Made by a program: the position numbers and the translations under genes. Positions 51,867-60,109 of a stretch of DNA of 64,000 bases are shown here, piece by piece. Position 1 is the stretch's first letter, and each line of letters starts with the position of its first letter. Under the pieces are notes generated by a model, which was not told the DNA's origin, searched no databases, and worked only from the letters and a program-made list of their open reading frames with translations. Source of the stretch: JAIBAC01 sp046331095 (GTDB lineage: Bacteria > Actinomycetota > Acidimicrobiia > UBA2766); assembly GCA_046331095.1 (NCBI GenBank), contig JAXLRM010000004.1, positions 930,001 through 994,000 of the forward strand, written 5' to 3'.

Positions 51867-54634
51867 GCGAACGCCGCGCGGCACGTCGCAACGACGTCGG
51901 CGCCGAGTACCCGATCGCGGTCTCGTGGAGCGACGGCGGCACCGGCGCCGCACCCGTGACGGCGGCGATGGCCGACGCGTCCAACGTCGCCTTCGCCGCC
52001 GTGGTCAGCGGCGCGGTGTCCGGGACCGAGACCGGTCAGCGGACCGAGGTGCGGCTCACGTGGGCGGGAGGCGAAGCCACCCTGGCCGACGCCGAGGTCG
52101 TCCGCGTGCAGCCGGGAGCGGGCTCCACTGTCGTCGTCTTCGGCCTGGCCCACCAGCGCGATCGTGACGCGCTCTGGCTCCTGCGGGACCGGTGCCGGCG
52201 GGGCGGCGCCGCTGCGGTCCCCGCCCGCAGCCAGGACCGGCCCGACCCCGTGCCCGGACGCGGCCACTACTCCGAGAGCGCCCGCCTCGAGCGACTCCGC
52301 TGGCTGCGCGAGCGCACGGGCGAACGACTCGACGCGTTCACCTCCGTCCCGTTCGACCCCACGAGCCTGAGCGGCAACATCGAGAACCTCGTCGGCGCGG
52401 TGAGCGTGCCGGTCGGCCTCGCCGGTCCGCTGCTCGTCACCGGCGAGCACGTCAGCGGCGAGGTCGTCGCGCCCTTCGCCACAACCGAGGGCGCACTGGT
52501 GGCGTCGGCGACCCGCGGCGCCCTCGCGGTCTCGCGCGCCGGTGGCGCCCACGTGCAGGTCCTGCGCCAGCTCATGACGCGGTCGCCGGCGTTCACCTTC
52601 GAGAGCGTCGCTGCTGCCGCCGCCTTCGGGCGCTGGCTCGGCGACCACCACGACGAGATCGCGGCGGAGGCCGCCGTCGTGTCCGGCCACGCCCGCCTCG
52701 TCGCGCTCGAGGCGCACCAGACCGGGCCCACCGTGCACGTGCGCTTCGCGTTCGACACCGCCGACGCTGCCGGCCAGAACATGACGACCGCGTGCACCGC
52801 GCACGCGACCGGCTGGATCCTGGGCCGCCTCGCCGATCACCCCGTCCTGCGGCCGCTGCACTCCATGGTCGAGGGCAACCTGTCGGGCGACAAGAAGCTG
52901 AACTGGCTCAGCCCCGTCTCCGGGCGTGGGGTCGCCGTGACCGCCACCGTGACGATCCCCGCCGACGTGCTCCGGGAGGTACTCAAGGTCAGCGCCGAGC
53001 AGATCACACGCGGCTACCACGTGGGCCTCAGCGGAACGCTCGCGTCGGGCACCGTCGGATACGACATCAACGCCGCCAACGCGATCGCGGCGATCTTCAC
53101 CGCAACCGGACAGGACATCGCCTGCGTCCACGAGTCGTCGGTCGCGTACCTGGACCTGCAACGGCGCGGCGAGGACCTGTTCGCGTCGCTCACGCTGCCG
53201 TGCCTCGTCGTGGGGACGATCGGCGGTGGCACCCACCTGCCCGCCCAGCGTGACGCACTGCGGATCCTCGGCTGCGACGGCGCCGGCCACGTGGGCCGCC
53301 TCGCCGAGATCGTCGCCGGCTTCTGCCTCGCGCTGGACCTGTCCACCCTCGCCGCGGTCTGCGGAGGCCAGTTCGTCGCCGCCCACGAGCGCCTCGGGCG
53401 CAACCGCCCGGTGCGGTTCTTCGGCACCGAAGACCTCACGCCGGCCTTCTTCGCCGACGTCGCCACCGCGGTGTCGGGCGACCCGGCGGCCTCGGTCGTC
53501 GCGGCCGAAGCGGTCGAGGCCGAGCTCGAGGACTCGATCCTCACCGAGATCACCTCGCACCGATTGCGTCATCTCGTCGGCCTGCACCCGTACCGGCTGT
53601 CGTGGCGGAGCCCGTCGGGCGGCGGTGGAGCCGCGGACGTCGTCGTCAAGGTCAAGCCCGTCGACGCGGAGCTGCAGCTCCTGATGCGCTCGCTCGCGAG
53701 CGCCTGCGGCGACGCCGTCGCCGACGCGCTCGGCACCTACGAGGATCGTCTGGCGTTCCGCGGCTCCCACTTGCGCGAGCTCGAGATCTACGACCAGAGC
53801 GACCCGCGCTTCTGCGCCCACGCACCCACCGCGTACCGCACGTACCGCGACGACGCACGCGAGGCGTACGTCGTGGTGCTCGACCTCGTCCGCCCCGGGC
53901 CCGGCGTCAGGCTCCTGAACTCCGGTGCGTCCCCGGGATCATGGGGCGGCGCCGACATCGACACGGCGACGCGGGGCCTCGCGGCGCTGCACGCGATCTG
54001 GTTCGGGCGCGACGCCGAGGTGCTCGGCACCGGCATGTGGGGACCTCACCTCGACGCGGTCGACATGAAGGAGATGTCGCCGCTCTGGGACGTCCTCGTG
54101 GAGCACGCCGCGGCCGAGTTCGGCGACCTCGTGCCCGCGGCTGCGGCACGCCGTTGCAGGACGCTGGTCGCCGCGGGCGACTGGTGGAACGAGATCGAGA
54201 AACACCCGCGGCAGCTCACCCACGGCGACTTCAACCCCCGCAACATCTGCCTGCGCACCGGTGCCGACGGCGTCGAACGGCTCTGCGCCTTCGACTGGGA
54301 GCTCGCGTGCTGGCACCTTCCCCAGCGCGACCTCGCGGAGCTCCTCGCGTTCACCCTCGACGACACGGTGACGCCCGCCGTCGTCGACGCCCACGTCGAG
54401 GTGCTGCGGCTTGCGCTGCAGGACGAGACCGGCGCCGTCCTCGACCCGCGATCGTGGCGACGCGGCTACACCCTCGGCCTGTACGACTTCGCGGTCAACC
54501 GCCTCATGCTCTACCTGATGGGCCACACCGTGCGTGACTTCGCGTTCTTGGCCCACGTATGCGCGACGACGTGGCGACTCCTCGAGATCGAGGCTGCCGG
54601 CGGCGCTCCCGAGCTCTGCGGCGCGGCGTCGTGA
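51863..54634 (+). CDS. PilZ-like / class I HMG-CoA reductase / APH-type kinase fusion
   Basis: 923 residues in three parts. (1) 1-115: a PilZ-like start with RRAARR at 4-9, DASNVA at 38-43 and a strand pattern of that fold; the last Gly of DxSxxG is Ala. (2) About 130-590: HMG-CoA reductase with ENLVGA (174), catalytic Glu 209 in ATTEGALVAS, Asp 301 in DAAGQNM, Lys 344/345 in GDKKLNW, GTIGGGTHLPAQ and the catalytic His 508. All catalytic residues are present. (3) About 600-923: an aminoglycoside-phosphotransferase-like kinase with Lys in VVVKVKP, HGDFNPRN (787-794) and FDWE (Asp 811). HMGR makes mevalonate from HMG-CoA. I know of no such fusion. Coupled by ATGA and GTGA overlaps. Confidence 0.85.
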   Translation: MSERRAARRNDVGAEYPIAVSWSDGGTGAAPVTAAMADASNVAFAAVVSGAVSGTETGQRTEVRLTWAGGEATLADAEVVRVQPGAGSTVVVFGLAHQRDRDALWLLRDRCRRGGAAAVPARSQDRPDPVPGRGHYSESARLERLRWLRERTGERLDAFTSVPFDPTSLSGNIENLVGAVSVPVGLAGPLLVTGEHVSGEVVAPFATTEGALVASATRGALAVSRAGGAHVQVLRQLMTRSPAFTFESVAAAAAFGRWLGDHHDEIAAEAAVVSGHARLVALEAHQTGPTVHVRFAFDTADAAGQNMTTACTAHATGWILGRLADHPVLRPLHSMVEGNLSGDKKLNWLSPVSGRGVAVTATVTIPADVLREVLKVSAEQITRGYHVGLSGTLASGTVGYDINAANAIAAIFTATGQDIACVHESSVAYLDLQRRGEDLFASLTLPCLVVGTIGGGTHLPAQRDALRILGCDGAGHVGRLAEIVAGFCLALDLSTLAAVCGGQFVAAHERLGRNRPVRFFGTEDLTPAFFADVATAVSGDPAASVVAAEAVEAELEDSILTEITSHRLRHLVGLHPYRLSWRSPSGGGGAADVVVKVKPVDAELQLLMRSLASACGDAVADALGTYEDRLAFRGSHLRELEIYDQSDPRFCAHAPTAYRTYRDDAREAYVVVLDLVRPGPGVRLLNSGASPGSWGGADIDTATRGLAALHAIWFGRDAEVLGTGMWGPHLDAVDMKEMSPLWDVLVEHAAAEFGDLVPAAAARRCRTLVAAGDWWNEIEKHPRQLTHGDFNPRNICLRTGADGVERLCAFDWELACWHLPQRDLAELLAFTLDDTVTPAVVDAHVEVLRLALQDETGAVLDPRSWRRGYTLGLYDFAVNRLMLYLMGHTVRDFAFLAHVCATTWRLLEIEAAGGAPELCGAAS

Positions 54635-56409
54635 CCGCGACCCAAGCGCAAGCCCCCCGGGCGGCGACCAACATCGCGTCGCGCATCCTCGAGTGGACCG
54701 CGGCGACACCCGAGCGCACCGCGCTGGTGGTGCCCACGAGATGGCGAGAGCACGCCGTGACCGCGGAGGAGGTCGTCACCTACGGCGACCTGGGTCGTCG
54801 CGTCGCGGCCTTCGGCGACGGACTCGCCCGCCACGGCATCGGCAGGGGCGACCGCGTGGTGCTGCTGTTCCCCGTCAGCGTGGACCTGTTCGCCCTCGCG
54901 CTCGCGACGCTCGCCAGCGGGGCGGTCCTCACCTTCGTGGACACGAGCATGAGACCGGGCCGCATCCGCGCGGCCCTCCGGTCGGCGCGGCCTGCAGCGA
55001 TCGTGACGGTGGCGCGGATGCTGCGTCTCGGTGCCTTCGTCCCCGAAGTCGGATCGATCCCGTTGAAGGTGAGCGTCGACGCTGCGGTGCGCGGCGCCGT
55101 CGCACTCGACGACCTGCGCGGCGACCCCGGAGCCGCCGTCGACATCGCCGCGGTGAGCGCGCACGACGAGGCCCTCGTCACGTTCACGTCGGGGAGCACG
55201 GGACGACCCAAGGGCGCCGACCGCAACCACGGGGTGCTCGCGGGCCAACTCGACGCGGTCATGGCGGCCTTCCCCGGCAGCGGCGACGACGTCGACCTCG
55301 CGGTGCAGCCGATCGGGGCGCTCGCGGACCTCGCCGTGGGCGCCACTTGCCTCCTGGCACCGATGGACTACCGCGATCCCGCCTCGCTCGACGCGGCGGT
55401 CGCGCTCGACTACATGAACCGCTGGGGCGTGACGCGCCTGGGCGCGGCGCCGCACTTCCTCGACAGCATCGAGGCCCGCGCGCGCGAGTCGGCCACGAAG
55501 GTCCCGACGCTGCGGTACGTGTTCTCCGGTGGGGCGCCCGTCGCGCCGGAGCTCTGCGCGCGGATCCTCGGGACCTTCCCCGATACCGAGGGGATCGTCG
55601 CCTACGCCGCGACCGAGGCCGAGCCGATCGCCACGTGCAGCTTCGCCGAGCTCGTGGCATCGACGGGCACCGACGCCGACACCGGGGGATACCTCGTCGG
55701 CCGGCCCGTGCCCGAGGTGCGCATCGTCCTCGCCGGCCTGCCCGACGGTCTCGAGCGCCTCGGCCCCGACGGGTTCGCGCCGTATTCGACCGGCCCAGGC
55801 GAGGTCGGCGAGGTCGTCGTGAGCGGGCCGCAGGTCGTGACCCGCTACGTCGACGCCGACGCCGCGGCGCGGGCGACCAAGATCCGCGACGACGACGGAG
55901 CCGTCTGGCACCGCACCGGCGATCTCGGCCGCATGCGCCCCGACGGCAATCTCGAGCTCGTGGGACGCACCGCCGACGTGGTCCACACGGCCACCGCCGC
56001 GGTGCTGCCCTACCCGGTGGAGCGCGAGGTCACCGCGAACCCCGGCGTCGCATGGGCCGCCCTCGTCGCCCACGCGGCACGCCCGACGGGCGAGTTGCTC
56101 GTCGTGGCAGCTCCCGCCGCGACCGCGCACGCCGCGGTCGCGGCAGCCGCCGCGGTGCTCGCGCGCCATGAGGTCACCGGCGTGGACGTGGTTGCGGTCC
56201 CCACACTCGAACTGGACACGCGCCATCTGAGCAAGCTCGACCGTCCCGAGATCCGCCGCACACGCGTGGCGCAGCACCTCGCCGCCGTACTCGGGCTCGG
56301 TCGCGTCCCGGGCGCGGTGCGGCTCGCGCGCCTGTTGCCCGACAAGAGCACGGCGCGGCTCGTATCGCGACTCGAACGGACCACGAGCGCCCGCGGGGGC
56401 CGGCGATGA
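54631..56409 (+). CDS. OleC-like adenylate-forming ligase
   Basis: 592 residues of the ANL superfamily. The ATP loop is VTFTSGSTGRPKGADRNHG, the aromatic motif YAATEAEPI, and the hinge region WHRTGDLGRMRPDGNLELVGR. The catalytic Lys lies in HLSKLDRPEIRR. The SGGAPV strand and the YxATEAxPI motif are closest in my memory to OleC, which turns beta-hydroxy acids into beta-lactones, but ordinary acyl-CoA or acyl-AMP formation is equally compatible. No carrier protein is seen in the operon. The GTG shares GTGA with the upstream fusion gene. Confidence 0.82.
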   Translation: MTATQAQAPRAATNIASRILEWTAATPERTALVVPTRWREHAVTAEEVVTYGDLGRRVAAFGDGLARHGIGRGDRVVLLFPVSVDLFALALATLASGAVLTFVDTSMRPGRIRAALRSARPAAIVTVARMLRLGAFVPEVGSIPLKVSVDAAVRGAVALDDLRGDPGAAVDIAAVSAHDEALVTFTSGSTGRPKGADRNHGVLAGQLDAVMAAFPGSGDDVDLAVQPIGALADLAVGATCLLAPMDYRDPASLDAAVALDYMNRWGVTRLGAAPHFLDSIEARARESATKVPTLRYVFSGGAPVAPELCARILGTFPDTEGIVAYAATEAEPIATCSFAELVASTGTDADTGGYLVGRPVPEVRIVLAGLPDGLERLGPDGFAPYSTGPGEVGEVVVSGPQVVTRYVDADAAARATKIRDDDGAVWHRTGDLGRMRPDGNLELVGRTADVVHTATAAVLPYPVEREVTANPGVAWAALVAHAARPTGELLVVAAPAATAHAAVAAAAAVLARHEVTGVDVVAVPTLELDTRHLSKLDRPEIRRTRVAQHLAAVLGLGRVPGAVRLARLLPDKSTARLVSRLERTTSARGGRR

Positions 56410-57410
56410 CCGACACCGCAGGATCAGCCGTGCCCGGCACCGTTCCCGGAGGCCCCGCCGACTCGGTCTCGATGTCGGACCCGTGGATACGGCGCTGGGC
56501 TGCGTGGGCGCTCGAGCGCTTCCCGCCGGGGCGTGCAGCCGCGGTGCTTCTCATCTTCGTGCCGGTGGTCGTGTACGGCCGCTGGCTCGTCGCTCCGGCG
56601 GGGGTCGCGCCGGCGCTCGGCTGGCTCGACGTCGCCGGCTTCCTCGCCTTCCTCGGCCTCCTGTACACGATGCGCGTCATCGACGAGCACAAGGACTACG
56701 ACGAGGACTGCGTCAACTACCCCGAACGTGTGCTCCAGCGCGGCCTCGTCACGAAGGCGCAGCTGCGAGCGACGCTGCTCGTCGCGATCCCGCTCCAGAT
56801 CGGCGTGAGCCTCGCCTACGACCACGGCATCGGCGCCGTCACGGCAGCGTGGGCGGTCACGTTCGCGTGGTTGCTGCTCCTGTGGCGCGAGCTCTTCGTC
56901 GGGCAGTGGTTGCGGCGCCACTTCATGGTCTACGCGCTCACGCACGTCCCGATGTTCCCGCTCATGACGTTCTGGGTCACCACCATGGGCGCACGCCGTG
57001 GCGTCGGCGGCGCCGACGTGGTGATCCTGCTCGCGATGACCTTCTGCGTCGGCTTCGCGGGCGAGATGGCCCGCAAGATGCGCGCACCCGAGCGCGAGCT
57101 CGAGCACTACGTCACCTACACCAAGGTGCTCGGCACACGCCGGGCCTGCGCCGTGGCTTCGGCCCTGCTCGTGGCGGGCACGATCCTCGCCGTCGTGCTG
57201 CTCGCCCGCACGGGTGGTGCCGACTACGTCACGATCCCCCTCGCCGCGGCCACCGGCCTCTACGGGGTGGTGACCGCGGCCGTGTTCGCGCGCAAGCCGA
57301 CGCCCAAGGCCGAGAAGCTGATGTTCAACGGGATCGGGTCCGCGATGGTCACCTTCTACGTCCTCTTGTTCACCGCCGTCGTGACCGGTGCGGGCCTCGC
57401 GTGGACCTGA
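56406..57410 (+). CDS. UbiA-family membrane transferase with a divergent second motif
   Basis: 334 residues, about eight to nine helices. The first UbiA motif is DEHKDYDED (93-101) followed by NYPERVLQRGLVT, matching the usual D-x3-D-x3-D and P-x-R-x-L-x-x-G pattern that binds the prenyl diphosphate through magnesium. The second Asp-rich motif is replaced by GEMARKMRAPEREL. This suggests a distinct UbiA subfamily, perhaps with another donor or acceptor. Prenyl transfer to an aromatic, glycerol or sugar acceptor in the membrane is inferred. Overlaps: ATGA with the ligase gene, 10 nt with the next gene. Confidence 0.82.
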   Translation: MTDTAGSAVPGTVPGGPADSVSMSDPWIRRWAAWALERFPPGRAAAVLLIFVPVVVYGRWLVAPAGVAPALGWLDVAGFLAFLGLLYTMRVIDEHKDYDEDCVNYPERVLQRGLVTKAQLRATLLVAIPLQIGVSLAYDHGIGAVTAAWAVTFAWLLLLWRELFVGQWLRRHFMVYALTHVPMFPLMTFWVTTMGARRGVGGADVVILLAMTFCVGFAGEMARKMRAPERELEHYVTYTKVLGTRRACAVASALLVAGTILAVVLLARTGGADYVTIPLAAATGLYGVVTAAVFARKPTPKAEKLMFNGIGSAMVTFYVLLFTAVVTGAGLAWT

Positions 57411-60109
57411 TCGGTTGCGGTGAGACGGCAGCGCCCCCCGGCGCCGTCGGCGGCAAGGCCGCCGGGCTCTTCACGATCGTCGCGGCCGGCTTGGGCACCG
57501 CCGACTTCTTCGTCGTGCCCGCAGCAGCGCACCGCAGGCACATGCGCGACCCCGCCGTCGCCGCCGCGCTCGGAACGCTGGCGTTGGAGCTCGAGGACTG
57601 CGCGGACCCTGCCGCCGTCGCCGCGACCCGCTCCCGCGACCTCCACGACGCGGTGCGTGGCGCGGCACTGGACGCCACGCTGGCCGAGCGCCTGCGCGCA
57701 GGAGCGCGCGAACTCGGCGCCGGCCCGTACGCGGTCCGCTCCTCGATGGTTGGCGAGGACTCCGCCAGGCACTCCTTCGCAGGTCAGCTCGCCACGGTCC
57801 TGCAGTGCCCCACGCCCGAAGACGTGACCGCTGCGGTGCCGGCCTGCTGGGCGTCCGCCTACAGCGGCCACGCGCTCGCCTACGCGGTCCGCAACGGCTT
57901 CACGATCGCGTCGCTCGCGGTCGCCGTGGTCGTGCAGCGCATGGTCGCGCCCGAAGTCGCCGGAGTGCTCTTCAGCGCCGATCCCGTCACCGGCCGGAGG
58001 GACCGCTGCCGCGTCGCGGCCGCCTACGGCCTCGGCGAGGGCGTCGTGTCGGGGACGGGCGCAGCCGACGAGTACGTGTTCGACCCGGCCTCAGGACGCG
58101 TCGAGGCCACGGTCGCGCACAAGGCGACCCGGATCGTGGGGTCCGCGGACGGCGGTGTCGGTGTGACGGACGTGCCCGCCGGCCTGCGCGACGTGGCGTG
58201 CCTCGACGACGCCGCGGTGGCGCGGCTCTGCAGGGCAGGCCTCGAGCTCGCGGCTGCCGTCGGCAAGCCTCTCGACGTCGAGTGGGCCATCGCCGGCGGC
58301 GAGACCGTGTTCCTCCAGGCGCGGCCGATCACGTCGCGGCTCGCCGCCGGCGGCGGCGGGCCCGCCCCGCTCGTGTGGGACAACAGCAACATCCAGGAGA
58401 GCTTCTGCGGGGTGACGACACCGCTCACGTTCTCGTTCGCCTCCTACGCGTACGAGACGGTCTTCGTGCAGACCTGCAAGGTGGCGGGCCTCTCCGACGC
58501 GCAGCTCGACGCCGCCCGGCCGCTCTTCGCGAACCTGATCGGCTTCGTGGACGGGCGTGTGTACTACAACCTGGCGAGCTGGTACGCGTCGATGAGGCTG
58601 CTGCCGTCGTTCGGGCTCACCAAGGAGAACTTCGAGCGTGCCGTGGGCGTCACCGACCCGGTCGACTTCGTCGAGGACGAGGTGCTCGGCACCGGCGAGA
58701 AGCTCGCACGCGTGCCCCGTCTCGGCGCGAACGCAGCCCTCGTCGTCCCCGCGTTCGCGCGGCTGCGGCGCGACATCGCCGCGTTCCACGCCCGCTTCGA
58801 CGCCACGTCGGCCGGAATCGACCGCGACGGCCTCGCAGACCTCGGCTACGCGGAGCTGTTCTCGGTCTTCGACACCATCGACGCCGAGATCTCCCAGAAG
58901 TGGACGGCGCCGATCATCAACGACTTCGTCGTCCAGCTCACGTGCGGTGCCGTCGAACGGACGGTGGAGTCGCGCTTCGGCGACGAGTCGGCGCCGATCG
59001 TCGCGGGCCTCTTCTCCGCCAACGACGGCATCGAGTCGATCGAGCCGACCGTGGTCCTCTTCGAGGTGGCCGACGCCGTCAGGGCCGATCCCGAGGCCGC
59101 CGCGGCCTTGGGGCGCGGCGCCGCGTCCGCGGGCCTCGCGGCGCTGCGGGACCTGCGCCCCGGAGTCGCCGCAACGCTCGACGGGTGGCTCGCGCGCTAC
59201 GGCGACCGCTGCATGGGCGAGCTCAAGCTCGAGACCGTGTCGTTGCGCCAGGACCCGAGCTTCCTCGCCGAGGTCCTGCGCGGCTACGTCGCACGCGAGG
59301 ACCTCGACGCCACCGCGTACCGCACCCGCGAGCGTGCCCACTACGACGACGCCGTCGCGGCGCTGCAGGCCGAGCTCGGGCCGGCCCGCTGGGCGGTCAC
59401 GCGTCGCGTGCTCGCACGCGCACGTGAGGCCGTGCGCGACCGCGAGTCGATGCGGCTCACGCGCACGCGCATGTTCGGACTCTGCCGCGACGTGTTCACG
59501 GCGATGGGCGCGCGCCTGTGCGAGGCCGGCCGCATCGACGCGGCCCGTGACGTGTTCTGGCTCAGCCTCGACGAGCTGCGTGCCCACAACGACGGTCGCG
59601 CGGTGACCACCGACCTCGCCGCCCTCGTCGCCCTGCGCAAGGGCGAGTACGACCGCTACCGCCACGCCGACGCCCCCAACCGCTTCGAGACAGGACGCCC
59701 GCCCTACGACACACGCAGCCCCCCCCACGACGACGCGACCCCCGCAGCCGGCACGGGAGACGGATCCGCGGCCGCCGGCCTCGACGGCATCGCCTGCTAT
59801 CCCGGGGTTGTCGAGGCAGAAGTGCGTGTCGTGTCCGGCCCCGACGACGTCGCCGGGCTCTCGGGCCGCATCCTCGTGGCAGTGCGCACCGACCCCGGCT
59901 GGACACCGCTGTTCCCGACGGCGAGCGGGATCCTCGTCGAGCGCGGCTCCTCGCTGTCTCATTCCGCGGTGGTCGCACGCGAGCTCGCCATCCCCGCGAT
60001 CGTCGGCATCGACGGCCTCACCGCCGCCGTCCGCGACGGCGACCGGGTGCGCATGGACGGCGGCCGCGGGACCGTCGAGATACTCGCCCGGCGGGGAACG
60101 CAGCCATGA
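57401..60109 (+). CDS. PEP-synthase/rifampin-phosphotransferase-like dikinase
   Basis: 902 residues. The N-terminal ATP-grasp domain has PYAVRSSMVGEDSARHSFAG, then VQRMVAPEVAGVLFSADP and VFLQARPIT. A central domain opens with WDNSNIQESFCGVTTPLTFSF. The C-terminal swivelling domain carries the phospho-His in GSSLSHSAVVARELAIP (His 854). Domain order ATP-grasp, substrate, His and length resemble rifampin phosphotransferase; the PEP-binding barrel of true PEP synthase is missing. It likely moves the beta-phosphate of ATP to a metabolite bound by the central domain, possibly the operon product. The GTG start lies 10 nt inside the UbiA gene. Confidence 0.82.
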   Translation: MDLIGCGETAAPPGAVGGKAAGLFTIVAAGLGTADFFVVPAAAHRRHMRDPAVAAALGTLALELEDCADPAAVAATRSRDLHDAVRGAALDATLAERLRAGARELGAGPYAVRSSMVGEDSARHSFAGQLATVLQCPTPEDVTAAVPACWASAYSGHALAYAVRNGFTIASLAVAVVVQRMVAPEVAGVLFSADPVTGRRDRCRVAAAYGLGEGVVSGTGAADEYVFDPASGRVEATVAHKATRIVGSADGGVGVTDVPAGLRDVACLDDAAVARLCRAGLELAAAVGKPLDVEWAIAGGETVFLQARPITSRLAAGGGGPAPLVWDNSNIQESFCGVTTPLTFSFASYAYETVFVQTCKVAGLSDAQLDAARPLFANLIGFVDGRVYYNLASWYASMRLLPSFGLTKENFERAVGVTDPVDFVEDEVLGTGEKLARVPRLGANAALVVPAFARLRRDIAAFHARFDATSAGIDRDGLADLGYAELFSVFDTIDAEISQKWTAPIINDFVVQLTCGAVERTVESRFGDESAPIVAGLFSANDGIESIEPTVVLFEVADAVRADPEAAAALGRGAASAGLAALRDLRPGVAATLDGWLARYGDRCMGELKLETVSLRQDPSFLAEVLRGYVAREDLDATAYRTRERAHYDDAVAALQAELGPARWAVTRRVLARAREAVRDRESMRLTRTRMFGLCRDVFTAMGARLCEAGRIDAARDVFWLSLDELRAHNDGRAVTTDLAALVALRKGEYDRYRHADAPNRFETGRPPYDTRSPPHDDATPAAGTGDGSAAAGLDGIACYPGVVEAEVRVVSGPDDVAGLSGRILVAVRTDPGWTPLFPTASGILVERGSSLSHSAVVARELAIPAIVGIDGLTAAVRDGDRVRMDGGRGTVEILARRGTQP

